A stretch of DNA of 64,000 nt. It comes from Ananas comosus. Its lineage: Eukaryota > Streptophyta > Magnoliopsida > Poales > Bromeliaceae. The position numbers were made by a program, and so were the translations under genes. The DNA lies in the NCBI RefSeq assembly GCF_001540865.1, contig NC_033641.1:3331225-3395224 (forward strand). Reading direction: 5' to 3'. Numbering within the stretch: position 1 is the stretch's first letter; every line of letters begins with the position of its first letter. Positions 11,529-22,186 of the stretch are shown piece by piece. The notes under the pieces are model-generated. The model was given only the letters and a program-made list of their open reading frames with translations. It did not search any database and was not told where the DNA came from.

Positions 11529-12290
11529 TTCGGCTAATCTGGAATGGTCCTTCCCAATTTGAAGACCATTTTCCATACATTCGGTCTTTTTGACCGATCG
11601 GAAAAACGAGCCGAAGTACTAAATCACCGACGACAAATATCTTTGTTCGAACTTTCTTATTGTATGCGCTACGCACTCGGCTTTGGTATGCTTGTATATT
11701 ATCTAAAGCTATCAACCGAGTATCGCATATTTTCTCTGCTTTGTCTTTCATTAGATTATTGTATTCATCAGCCGAGAGGTCTTTTTGTTTTTCTATCTTT
11801 AAAGAAGGAACTGTTATCTCAGCTGGAATTACGGCCTCATGACCATAAACTAATTGGAATGGTGTCATCCCTGTTGCCGTTTTAACTGAAGTTCGGCATG
11901 CCCATAATACTTCAGAAAGTTTTTCATTCCATTTTCTCGGGTACTTTCCGATATGTTACTTCATAAGGTTGATAATTATCTTATTTGCTGCTTCTACTTG
12001 TCCATTTGCTGGGTATAATAAGGCGAAGAATGAAGCAACTTTATCTTTCGAGACTCGATGAACCGAACGAACTATCCTCCTGTGAACATTGTCCCTTGAT
12101 CGGTTGTGACTGTCTCGGGAATTCCAAAGCGATGAATTATATGATCTTCTACAAAATCGATAATTTTTTTTTGAGTAACCAATCGAGTAGGTTTGGCTTC
12201 CACCCACTTAGTAAAATAATCAATGGCTACTATTAGAAATTTGTGACCAGCCGAAAAATTCGACTGAATTTCTCCAATTAAATCTATGGC
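11500..12290 (-). pseudogene. Tat integrase, core and C-terminal parts (frameshifted)
   Basis: The minus strand continues the integrase from the zinc finger upstream. An in-frame TAG near 12288 replaces the Trp-type codon expected before AIDLIGEI. The core reads VAIDYFTKWVEAKPTR and then TTDQGTMF, giving both catalytic Asp residues. A frameshift follows between about 12090 and 12040, and the frame resumes with ANGQVEAANK, the block holding the catalytic Glu. A further segment at 11500-11868 has TPFQLVYGHEAVIPAEI and the C-terminal KWSSNWEGPFQIS block. All integrase landmarks are present but spread over three frames. Confidence 0.85.
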
Positions 12291-13214
12291 CTAACCTCGA
12301 AAAGGCCATGGTTTAATTATGGCGTACATCTCAGAAGCAGAAACCCTCTGTATCGAGCCATGAAATTGACATTCTTGGCAACCCTTAGCATACTCTATGC
12401 AATCTTGATGCATAGTCGGCCAATAATATCCTAGATGCCGAATTGTCCATCTTAACTTTTTTCCTGCTAAATGGATTCCACATATTCCCTCATGTATTTC
12501 TCCCATTATCAATAGAGCTTCTTCAGGCCCTAAGCATTTTAATAGAACTTCTTCGGCTGTCCTTTTGTAAAGTTGACCATCCAACAAACAATAGCCGAGA
12601 GCTCTTCTTCTAATATTATAATCGACCCTTATATTAGAATCCTCCAAATATTTGATCAATGATTTTCTCCAATCTTCTTTCACTTCTATAGGAGCTATAA
12701 TCGATTCTCGTAGATGAACCGAAGGTAGTAACCTCCTCTGAATGACTATTAACTCTGACTTCGGCTCTCTGTATCCTGAAGCCGATTGGACCAATTCATT
12801 TGCCTTTTCATTTTCCTGTCTGCTCGAATGTTCAAATTCGGCTTCTCCGAAATTGCATAATAATTCTATTGCCTTCCTCAAATAATTTTGCAAATTTGGA
12901 TTCTCAAATCGGTATTCCCCGCTAACCTGTTTGATTACTAACTGTGAATCACCGATGACTTTGATTGACTTTGCTTTCAATTCTTGCAATATTTCAAGGC
13001 CGATTATCAAGGCCTCATACTCGGCTTGATTGTTGGAACAACCGAAATCTAATTCAAACGCAAATTGACAAACATGACCTTCAGGAGATTGTATCACTAT
13101 CCCTGCTCCTGCAGATTCGGTTGTTTTTGAACCGTCAAAATACAACACCCAAGGTTGGTAGCCGATCAAATTTTGTTTCGGCTCCTCAATCTCTACACAT
13201 GGGTGATCGACCAA
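12291..13214 (-). pseudogene. Tat archaeal-type RNase H and integrase zinc finger
   Basis: The 307-residue frame begins with a second RNase H of the archaeal type used by Tat elements. It has LYFDGSKT (Asp), NQAEYEAL (Glu) and IGDSQLV (Asp). The fourth acid normally sits in an ADALA-type motif; here the corresponding segment reads KANELVQ, so it is Asn. The integrase HHCC zinc finger follows: HEGICGIHLAG for the His pair and CQECQFHG for the Cys pair. The frame ends at a TAG that interrupts the integrase core. The cellular role would be removal of template RNA and then integration. Confidence 0.85.
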
Positions 13215-13469
13215 AAAGTCAACTATAGCTTGGCCTTTGACAGCTTTGACAGGAACGTAATTAAGGAAAAACTCGGATAAAGCTAATATCCATTTCCCAA
13301 TTCATCCTCGTAACACTGGCTTAGATAACATATATTTTACCAAATCGGTTTTGCATATTACCGATACTTCAGTTGATAAAATATAATATCTTAATTTTGT
13401 GCATGAATAATACAAAGCCAAACATTATTTTTCCATAGCCGAGAACCATTTTTCTGTATCTAACAGACG

Positions 13470-14942
13470 TCAGCTTAGGTAATAAATGGCATGTTCTTTC
13501 TTCTCTTCATTTTCTTGAGCCAGTAAACATCCCAAATTTTCGTCTGCAACCGATATGTACAACTTCATCGGCTGATTTGGCTTCGGAGGTACCAGTACCG
13601 GAGGATTTGATAAATATCTTTTTATATTTTCAAATGCCTCTTGCTGTTCTTTTGTCGAAATGAATTCTTCTTTATCTTTCAGCCGAAGTAATGGGGTAAA
13701 AACCCCAATCCTTCCGACTAAATTAGATATAAACCGCCGAAGATAATTAATCTTTCCCAACAAGCTTTGCACTTCTTTTTTGCTTTTAGGCGGCGGTAGT
13801 TCTAATATAGCTTTCGCCTTATTTTGATCAATTTCGATCCCTTTCTGATGCACTAAAAATCCTAAGAAGTTTCCTGCTGAAACTCCAAAAGCGCATTTCG
13901 AAGGGTTCATTTTCAAATTATATTTTCTCATTCTTTCAAATGCGAGCCTTAAATCAACCCAATGTTCGGCTTGTGACTTGGATTTGACAACTATATCATC
14001 GATATATACTTCCAACATTTTGCCGATTAAGTAATGGAAAATAAAATTCATTGCTCTTTGATAAGTAGCTCCGGCATTCTTTAAGCCGAACGGCATAACA
14101 ACCCATTCGAAGGTTCCAATTGAACCGGGGCATCTAAAAGCCGTTTTAGCAACATCTCCCTCAGCAATATAAATTTGATTATAACCAGCATGCCCATCCA
14201 TAAAGGACAGAATTTTATTGCCGGCAGCCGAATCTACTAGCATATCAGCTATCGGCATTGGATATTCATCTTTAGGTGTGGCTAAATTCAAGTTCCTAAA
14301 ATCAATACAAACTCTAAGTTTGCCATTCTTTTTACGCACTGGAACTATATTAGACACCCAATCAACATAACGGGCCGCTCTAATAAATCCGGCGTTTAAA
14401 AGATTTTCAATTTCATTCTTAATTTGGAGTACAATACTCGGCTCAAACCTACGAGCCGGTTGTTTAAAAGGCTTGAACCCTTTTTTGATGGGCAGCCGAT
14501 ACTCTACAATCTCTCGGCTTAGACCTGGCATTTCTTCATAGCTCCAGGCGAAGCAGTCCTTGTACTCCTTCAACAGCTTCTTCAATTCTTCCTGTTGCTG
14601 AGCCGACAGCTTGGAACTTATAAACGTCGGCCTGTTGTCTTCGTAAGACCCCAAGTTTACTTCTATCAACAAATCCTGGGTCTCCAGCTTTTTTTCGCCG
14701 ACTTTAATAGGCGATTCTTCCAGCTTCATTTCTGTTGTTTGCCTATTCATTGGACCTTCCTCTTCGGCTTTATGACACGAATCTTTTATAACTTCTTCGG
14801 CCTTATTGGCCGAATTGTCAAGTGTTAACACATCAGCTATAACAGCCGAATTATCCTCATAGCCGATCTTGTTGATCAGCTCATCCTGTTGAGGCTTATG
14901 CCAAGCCTCTATTCTTGACTTTTGGGACTCCATTTTAACCAT
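13470..14942 (-). pseudogene. Tat reverse transcriptase and start of the first RNase H
   Basis: This is the longest intact frame of the element (490 residues). Residues 1-115 are a variable acidic linker. RT begins near residue 130: PARRFEPSIVLQIKNEIENL, then VPVRKKNGKLRVCIDFRNLN near 205, MPFGLKNAGATYQR near 290 and the active site YIDDIVVKS near 315. The first RNase H starts near residue 430 and runs out of frame at the stop; the piece between 13214 and 13470 holds its remains. Codon-level conservation of the RT block suggests modest age. Confidence 0.92.
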
Positions 14943-15430
14943 CTAGGTGGCTCTTCATCAGCCACCATAGCATTAATATTTTTGGAGAGAATTAATTGAA
15001 TCCCCTCCTCCGTTACTCTCACAAACGAAGTCTGATCTGGATCAGCATCGGCCCAATTGGTGTGGCCAATGTCCTCCATGTTGATATCTATCATTTGAGG
15101 CCGCCCCTCGGCCCGGATTTCTTCTACCTTGTCTCCTATCCACTGGAACAATTTTCCGTGGAGTGTGGAGGGTACGCACTCATTCGAGTGTATCCAATCT
15201 CTCCCCAATAGTAAGTTGTAGTGGCTATCTGCATCCACTACAAAAAACGTAGTTTTTAAAGTTTTTGAGCCTACAGTAAGTTCGGTGGTGAGCACTCCTC
15301 GAGCTTGTTGATCATTTCCTGTGAAATCGCTCATGATTGAATCGGTGAGTTTCAATTCGTCTTCATCTTTGCCCAACTTCTTGAAAAAGGAAGTGGGCAT
15401 CACATTGACCATAGCACCGCCGTCTACCAT
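14909..15430 (-). pseudogene. Tat aspartic protease
   Basis: The active-site motif is VDGGAMVNVMP, where DGG replaces the usual DTG/DSG, as is common in Tat proteases. A second conserved block, HYNLLLGRDWIH, lies about 70 residues later. The frame overlaps the RT frame by 34 bases in another phase, so a frameshift separates them. At its upstream side an 8-bp tandem duplication (15441-15456) throws it out of frame with the preceding segment. Confidence 0.85.
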
Positions 15431-15438
15431 AACTCGGC

Positions 15439-16737
15439 CTACCGGCCGACCGGCCGACCTTCTATTAAAGCTTTTATAAAGAGAGATCTTATGAACCTCG
15501 TCTGCATGGCCGATGGTTTCTCAAAAACCACTGCATCGGCCTGTCGAACATCCTCTAGTTGCAATTGGGCTACTGTAAGCCCATCTTCCTCTTCTTCTCT
15601 GAATTCCTCGTACTCAACAAACTCTGCTTTGAAGGATTGAGGCAGAGCATACACCATATTCACCTCGGCTGGTGATTCATCAGCCGACTTTTCCTTGATT
15701 CTCTGTTTCTTCTCTTCTGACTCCTTGGCCATTTCGGCTGAAGAATCACTCTCCATGCGAACCTCCCTCTCTTTAGGAGGCCATCTTTCTCTCTTAATCA
15801 TCGTCTCGAGGGAAGCTATTTTATCTTCTAACTCTCTCCTGGTCATTTTCTCTTCCGACTCGGCCTCGGTTGGCTGTTCCACTCTCGACTTTAACTGGAG
15901 GGCGGGCGTTGAGCCGCCTGCCTCATGGTCAACGCCCACCTCATGGTCATTTCTCATTGGACGAAAAGGGTGTGACCGCTCATCAGGGCGTCTCCACACA
16001 TTGAGCCTCATCCCTTTCGCCTCTTCATAATTTTGTCTTGCCTCGACTTGCATCCTCTGTTGCCGACGCTTTTGAGTTTTTGTTAATATCGGCCCATGCC
16101 ACCTGGCCGATGGTTTGACTTCAACCTCGTGCCATTCATCTACTGGCACATTCGCTAGTACTTTTACTGTTCTTAAATGATTTTTCAGAATTTCTCTTCT
16201 TTTCCATCGTCTCGGCCAAGGCTGAATGCCGAGTTCGTTGACTAACCTCCGACCGAGGAATTCTATGTCTCTCTTGGTCATTCCTTCGAATTTCGGTTCT
16301 GGTCTCGGCCTGGCTTGCTGTTGCCAGTGTGGCCGATACCCAGGGAACCTTTGCTTGGAGCCGAATGGTCTATCCTGGTAGTCCCATCTGCCATGACATT
16401 CTCCACGCCTGTTGTTGTAGAAATCATGCAGAATCTTCTGCATCAGCATATCTTTCTTGCGTTGAACTGAATCTACTTCCGGTTCAGTGTCATTAAAGGC
16501 TATGTCCGAGCCTTCTTCTTGTTGGTCTTCACCATCAGGAATGTCATCCCAATCCTCGGGGAACGCCATCAACTCATTCCATTCGTTTTCCCTTTTCTTG
16601 GCATTCACGATGGCTTCCCAGTCTTTCTTCGTCATTTCGATCTTGCACATGATGCAAAGCCGAAGATGCTTTTTGGCATGGGCCACGTTGTCAGCGGTCT
16701 CCTTGTCCATAACCTCTTTTTCTTTAACATTCACCAT
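15439..16737 (-). pseudogene. Tat gag-pol linker region, charged, low complexity
   Basis: This 432-residue frame lies between gag and protease. It is rich in Lys, Glu and Arg with likely coiled-coil stretches near residues 285-350. It has no recognised enzymatic motif and matches the position of the long variable linker in Tat elements. It ends in GRPVGR and a stop created by the 8-bp duplication; without it the frame would read straight into the protease VMVDGG. Confidence 0.75.
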
Positions 16738-16929
16738 ATTATCCTGAAATAAAAACGAACTTCTGTTAATTTCTTTACTTTCGTTTTCCTGGTCGGCTAA
16801 TATGAGCCGACCCTCGTCTATTTCTTCTTAGATCTGCCTTTTCGCAGTCTCTTTTCCTTTCCCTTTCATGTTCACGGCGTTGACCTGTGATGGAAAAGGA
16901 TTCTTATCAATTTTCATATCTCTATTTTC

Positions 16930-17274
16930 TTAGTCGGCAAAGATCAGCCGACCCTCATTTATCTCTTTTTGAATTTGCCACTTAAAGGCAGTACATTCAC
17001 TAGTTTTATGGCTCCATGAATGGTGCCATTTGCAGTATTTCCTACATTTCAGCTCTCCCACAGGAGGTATAGTTTGACCCTCTTGTAGTTTAATTCGTCC
17101 GTCCCTTAGCAACCGATCAAAAATCAAGTCGGTTCTTGCTATATCAAATGAATAATTAAAAGCAGATATATGTGCTTTCGCCTCCCTTGACTTGGCAGGT
17201 TTTAATAAAGCACATTTATATGGTTGATTATTTCTCACCATCTCGGCTGCGCAAATTTCGGCTTCATCAGCCAA
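16930..17274 (-). pseudogene. Tat gag C-terminal zinc-binding segment
   Basis: The end of this 114-residue frame reads CRKYCKWHHSWSHKTSEC followed by INEGRLIF, the characteristic Cys/His block at the C-terminus of Tat gag. It continues gag from 17377-17838 after a frame break. Confidence 0.75.
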
Positions 17275-17376
17275 ATCCTCATTTTCTTCAGACGAATTCG
17301 GCTCTTCATGAGCCGAAGACTCTTCAAGGAAAGAGATATTTTTCTCCTTTCCTTTATTTCAATCTTTGTTTCGGCT

Positions 17377-17981
17377 CTATCTAAACCGATCTTCATTGTT
17401 CCCTTTTCGAAATTGCTCGTATTGAGCAACTTGAACTCCCAAATCGAAAAGATTTGGAAAGAACTTATCTTCAAAGTGATCTTTAATCTTAAAATGCATG
17501 CCGTTGAATGCCATTTTGGCAAATTCCGATTCCGGCATTCTTACGAAACATCGGCTTCGAGCCAACTTGAATCGGTTTAAATATTCATCAACCGATTCCC
17601 CTGTTCTCTGTCTAAATTGAGCCAAATCCGCAACTGACAACTCTGGCTCAGTTCTATAAAATTGTTCATGAAATTTACCCTCTAATTCATCCCAATCTCG
17701 GACGGAATTAGCGGGTAGACTTGTATACCAAGTGAAAGCCGTCTTGGTTAATGAAGTGTTAAATAATCTTAGCTTCAAAAATGGGTCTGCCACTGCTTCA
17801 CGGCATTGAGCTGTAAACCGTGCGACATGTTCGACCATATTTTGGTCTCGTCGCCAGAAAACTTGTCAAATTTCGGCATCTTCCAATTTGCCGGATATGG
17901 ATATTCTACATCTATATTAGCAGGATATGGTGATCTGAATACTGGCCGCATTGCCGGCCTTGCGCCTACTCCGAAAGTATT
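17377..17981 (-). pseudogene. Tat gag core (retrotransposon gag domain)
   Basis: The 153-residue frame at 17377-17838 carries the capsid-like gag domain: AFTWYTSLPANSVRDWDEL, then FHEQFYR, then RFKLARSRC. Upstream, 17839-17981 still reads as gag (WKMPKFDKFSGDET) in the frame of the N-terminal segment, and a one-base deletion near 17830 shifts it. The N-terminal segment ends at a TGA that looks like a mutated CGA. Confidence 0.85.
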
Positions 17982-18644
17982 TCAGATGGCCTCCTCTATT
18001 TGCGCATATATCTCATTGTTAATTCCTTGGAAAGGAACCTGCGCTGGTACCGGGTTCGGTAGTTGTTGCGCACCGAGATTTTGTACTAAGGGATTAATCC
18101 CTTGTACATTCAAAGCTTGCCCCCTAGCCCCAACGTTTTGGGGCTGGAAGGCTGCAACTGGAGGGGGTGGAGGTAACCCCCAAGCCACTTCCGGCTGCTG
18201 ACCGGCGTTACCAACAACCGGTCTATAAGCCGCTTGATACTGTGCCCCCTGGTATTGGGGCTGACCAACTACCGGTGTTACTGGATTTTGTAACACCAGT
18301 GTCATCACAGGCACTTGCAGGCCTGCTGTCGGCTGTTCGTTTCGAGTTAACAATTGCCCTATTCGGGCAATGTTCTCGTTAGAGGCCGTAATCGCGGCCA
18401 AGACGGCATCCAGCCGTGCAGTGCTTGCATGACTATTTTGGTCCAAAGTTTGTAGGACCCAAGTCATTCGGCCAAGCGCTTGGGTCAAACTAGGCTCCTG
18501 TTGGCCAGATTGACCACTGGTCTCACCCTCAGCGGGTAGGACTGCTTGGCGTTCAATCACATTTTCTGAGTTACTGGGTTGTTCACTCCCAGAATTTCTG
18601 GGAATAGCCCTATTACGGAAATTCATGGCGTTATCATCAGCCAT
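17982..18644 (-). pseudogene. Tat gag N-terminal segment
   Basis: The frame of 220 residues starts MADDNAMNFRNR, about 60 bases inside the 5' LTR, the normal place for the gag start. It is Gln/Pro/Ala-rich and probably disordered, with a predicted helical stretch near residues 50-90. It ends at a premature TGA at the join with the capsid-like domain. Confidence 0.8.
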
Positions 18645-18704
18645 GCTTTATATAAAATGCAAATTTACCCCAAAAGATGGGTCCCACCGGGCGTCCCAAA
18701 AAAT

Positions 18705-19456
18705 TGTTGGCGGCCGAAAGTCCCAACCCTTGACCCGGTCAAGAATCCTCTTCGGGAAGAGCATCGGGATGATGAGCGGCCGCGGATGGTGACCCTCGAA
18801 GTTTGCGCCCACGACGGATCAAGCGATTCGACTGATGAGGGATCGAAATCGGCCGGGTTCAAAGACCTTCACAGTAAATTCGCTTCGGTGGGATGAGCCG
18901 AATGAGGAGGGGGAAGCCCAGAATTCGACTGAGGGATGAGCCGAATGACTAAACAACTCGAGATCTGATCGGCAAGAAGAGCCGAAAATGACTTTCTATT
19001 GAATAGAACAGGGGAGTGATGCCCGTAGGGCAGACAGACTCCGAGTACAAGAACAGGGGAGTGATGCCCGTAGGGCAGATAAACTCCGAATATGCTAAGT
19101 TACGAGAACTACTCCTATGAAAAAGCGGTAAATGCAGGAAAGAAAGACGCAAGAAAGTAAAAGTGGTCTTTTGTGCGCAGGGGCGAAGACCCCTTTTTCA
19201 GGGTGCTGTATCCCTATTTATAAAGTTGTCCTTGCGTTCAGTTATTGTCACTACACGATCGGCCACTATATCCGGATTTGGAGGACCACCTTCGGCCGAT
19301 TGGAACTGCTCATAACCGCTTGCGGTTGTTACAACTTTTTGAACAAACGCGGCTCATATCTTCTGGCGCGTCTTATATGCTCCCGGTCCACCGTTTTGAC
19401 CTGGATCACGGATGTAGCCCCGGCTTGCCAGCTGTCCGCGCCGAATTAGCCCAACA
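18705..19456 (-). repeat. 5' LTR of the Tat-type gypsy element
   Basis: The 752-bp LTR is nearly identical to 9936-10668; the main difference is an extra segment near 19235-19255. On the minus strand it is followed by a short spacer and TGGGACGCCCGGTGGGACC, which may be a tRNA primer site of unusual type. Confidence 0.92.
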
Positions 19457-19479
19457 CGAGGCTTAATTTGAGTCGCGGC

Positions 19480-19912
19480 TAGCGATGTCAACGGGTCGGG
19501 ATTAAAATCCGTACCCGGGCCCGAACCCGGCGGGTTTTAAAAATCCATATCCATATCCGCACCCGACCAAAAACCCAAAACCCGAACCTGGACCCGGACC
19601 CGGCCGGTTTTAAAAATCCATATTGTTAAATAAAGATCTAAGGGATAAAAATTATTAAATATTTTATATATTATATAAATAAATAAAAATAAAGTATGTA
19701 TATATATAATTTATTCGGATTCGGGTTCGGGTTCGGGTCGGTTTCGGATTCGAGTCGGATAAATACAAAATCCATACTCGTATCCATATCCGTCGGGTTT
19801 TTATTTTCTATACCCATAACCAAATCCATAACCATTTAGCTCGGATAAACCCGCCCCGTTCGGGTTCGGGTTCGGGTAATATTTCGGGTATCCATACCCA
19901 TTGACATCCCTA
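19480..19912. mobile_element. hAT-type MITE, 433 bp
   Basis: It is flanked by a perfect 8-bp duplication GTCGCGGC (19472-19479 and 19913-19920), the size made by hAT transposases. Terminal inverted repeats are TAGCGATGTCAACGGGT on the left and TAGGGATGTCAATGGGT on the right. The interior is non-coding, with TTCGGG-rich blocks near both ends and an AT-rich middle. The uninterrupted target is visible in the other copia LTR near 2470. Confidence 0.88.
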
Positions 19913-20110
19913 GTCGCGGCGTCATTAACTTGGCCGTAGCGTGTATATATAATACATGTCTCCTAACTAGAGTCTAATCCTAATTCAATTAGAATTACAC
20001 TCCTAATTATAATCCATATATACCAAAGTAAATCTAAATTATATATAATCCCAATTAGATTAGGATTTAACTCTAATTTAGATAACTACAAATTTAAACC
20101 AAATATAACA

Positions 20111-20943
20111 AACACCATTGAAAAGCCTCAATTTACACCATGAAAATTTCAGTCCTCACAATAACGCAGTAGCTAAGTCCTGCTTTCCTTGAATTTATCC
20201 TGATACCTTTCCACTTAACTATCTGTTTCAATTTGCTGAATTCCCTTGTTGAAAACCTCTCTCCCATTCGTGAGAATCTTTCGCAAACAGCTTCAGTGAA
20301 ATCACTCCAAGTAACTCTTTGCCTATTAATGTAATAGCTCTGCTTCTAGGTTCTGGCTCTAGCAATCAAATGCATTGTTGCAATTCCCAGACACTATTGT
20401 TGGAGAATTTGGTAAACTTCGGAGTACTCTTCACAGTTCTCAACCCAACTCCTAGGTTCATCCCCATTAAAATATGGAAAGGAATATGATGGTGGCCAGT
20501 AGTTCTTGCACTCCATCTGCTACCCTTACCCTGGTGCCTCCTTCTCAATATTTGAATCAGGAGTTGGCAGCTAGTATTCCGTTCCCCCTATTATCTCTTG
20601 TATCCATAGGACCAATGCTGCTCCCTGTTCTATTATTATGGTTCCTATATACATTAGGGGTGCTAATATTTTGGGGTACAACCTATGTAATGAGGTTTGA
20701 TTGGACAGCAACTTCAACAGTTCCTCATGCCTACTAGTACTATCCTTGATCATCAATTCATGCCTTTCTGATCATCTTTGTTTGCAACATCTCATAATGC
20801 TTTTGCTCCAGCTCCTTAATCTCATTCATCTGACTGGATAGCTCCCTCAACTTGCCCTGGTACTCAGTGGTGAGTTTATGCACCTTTCCCTCTAAAGTTG
20901 CAAGATGCTCACTTAGGTCCCTCAATCAGGTACCTTCGGCCAT
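20111..20943 (-). pseudogene. Ty3/gypsy gag fragment, degraded
   Basis: Reading on the minus strand from an ATG at 20943, the N-terminal part (MAEGT, stop, LRDLSEHLATLEGKVHKLT) looks like the coiled-coil start of a gypsy gag. Further along come PRSWVENC-like, ATMHLIA and SYYINRQRVTWSDFTEAVCE blocks that fit the capsid-like gag domain. Stops and frameshifts are frequent. The copia LTR starts directly where this fragment ends, so the copia insertion or a rearrangement truncated it. Confidence 0.6.
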
Positions 20944-21955
20944 CTTATTGCTTTCGGGTGTGAATTTAAATCAGTTTTGGCTCATTTTCCCAATCTTTGT
21001 TCACCTCTACTGAAGCTCCCAAACCTATTCTTCCTAACACTCTCTCTCTTTGTTTTCTAATTGCAAGGCTCCGATCCAATTGACAGAGCTTCCCCACACT
21101 GACAGCAATTACTCCTATTTCACAGTACACTTGGAATTAATAGGATATGTAATGTTACATGTTACTGATGATCCCGATTTGATGATGTCTATGATGATCA
21201 GCTCCTCACTCACCCCTCCCTAGGATCGGAACTGCTCTACTACTACTCGTAACACTCGGATCGGAGATGCACCCGGTGTTAGAGTTTACCCTCGGCGCTC
21301 GGATGGTATCGATGAGGGTTCCCTCAGGCCTCAGCAAAAACCTGGGTCAAAGCTAGCTGCAACACACAATGATGAAATGTAGCTGCGTGTGATGGCGACA
21401 ATGATGACCGAGGACCCTGGCACCACCAGCAGGCTTAGATCACACCATCACCATTGTTGAAGGTGGGTCTCCTACTAGAGCGTCTCAAGGTATGGCAATG
21501 TGGGGACTGGAGAAGAGATGGGAACGAGGAAGAGAAAGGGGGAGGGAAAGAGAGAGAGCTTGGAAAGTTATAATTCTGTTATGATATCCAAAATAGTTAC
21601 AACTGAAGCAATTTATAATCCTCGAACCGACTGCCCAAAGGACTCGGCCTTGTTTTCTCCGCCAACCACCACTACATCCCTATACACGTCTTCTTCACCT
21701 CCCCCGTGCCCTCCAGAGTACCCGGCACGCGTGGGATAGCGGATCGTCGACCTTTTGCAAGATAAGTGGACCCTCTTCTCTTGTGTAAACCTCAGTATTC
21801 CTATCTCTATTCTACCCCATTTAAGCCTGCTCACGTACTAAAACCTTTTTTTTATTACAGATATTACATCTTCAGCACCACCAGTACGAAGATTAATGCA
21901 ATCAGAGCACTAGTGTTTTCACACCAGCAGTTGAACTCTCCATTTGAGACCTAAT
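20944..21955. other. Probable 5' region of the decayed gypsy element, otherwise unassigned
   Basis: It lies upstream (minus strand) of the gag fragment, where a leader and 5' LTR would be expected. LTR ends or a primer site could not be fixed. The plus-strand open frames here have no recognisable domain. Confidence 0.35.
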
Positions 21956-21965
21956 CATTTTACAT

Positions 21966-22176
21966 GAATTGAGCTAGAATATTTTTAGAAGCACTAATCC
22001 CTTGGTGTTTCTAGATTTTTAACCGTTGGATCTACTCCTTCATTACTAATAGCCCTTGGATCAAAGACTATTCCACCTGCCACCATCATCTCAACCCTAC
22101 ATTTTTTCATCCACGACTAAAAACTCAAAAGCACCACTCCCTTAGTACTTTTAAGAGTAGTATTCTAGCTCAACTC
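21966..22176. mobile_element. MITE, 211 bp, with 10-bp target duplication (Mutator-type)
   Basis: Terminal repeats GAATTGAGCTAGAATA and GAGTTGAGCTAGAATA begin inverted similarity that extends about 65 bases into the element. Flanks are CATTTTACAT (21956-21965) and CATTTAACAT (22177-22186), a 10-bp duplication with one mismatch. That length points to a Mutator-type transposase. No coding capacity. Confidence 0.8.
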
Positions 22177-22186
22177 CATTTAACAT

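Larger units (their letters stand above)
9936..19456 (-). mobile_element. Full-length Tat-type Ty3/gypsy retrotransposon, minus strand
   Basis: The element is 9521 bp and is flanked by a perfect 5-bp duplication CGAGG (9931-9935 and 19457-19461). It has two highly similar LTRs (733 and 752 bp) with TGTTGG...CCAACA ends. The internal order on the minus strand is gag, spacer region, protease, RT, RNase H, a second archaeal-type RNase H and integrase, then an antisense ORF before the 3' LTR. A second RNase H and an antisense ORF in this place are known traits of the Tat lineage. The polyprotein is broken by several stops, frameshifts and an 8-bp duplication, so it is not autonomous, but it is structurally complete. 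Confidence 0.93.
1977..20110 (-). mobile_element. Ty1/copia retrotransposon (Tork-like), minus strand, with nested insertions
   Basis: Both LTRs and all pol domains can be recognised in the order expected on the minus strand: gag, zinc knuckle, integrase, reverse transcriptase, RNase H. The LTR ends are TGTTA/TGCTA on the left and TAACA on the right. The right LTR (9489-20110) is the 5' LTR and is followed on the minus strand by a tRNA-Met-type primer site; the left LTR (1977-5354) is the 3' LTR and is preceded by a polypurine tract. Without nested insertions each LTR is roughly 650-700 bp and the internal part 4.1 kb. No matching target-site duplication was found: the left flank is ATACT and the right flank is AACAC. 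The coding region is broken by stops and frameshifts, so the element is non-autonomous. The Tork assignment rests on RNase H and RT motif style and is tentative. Confidence 0.88.
9489..20110 (-). repeat. 5' LTR of the Tork-like copia element, interrupted twice
   Basis: LTR sequence occupies 9489-9935, 19462-19479 and 19921-20110. The gaps are the Tat gypsy element and a hAT-type MITE. The joined order matches the left LTR block by block. Confidence 0.85.
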
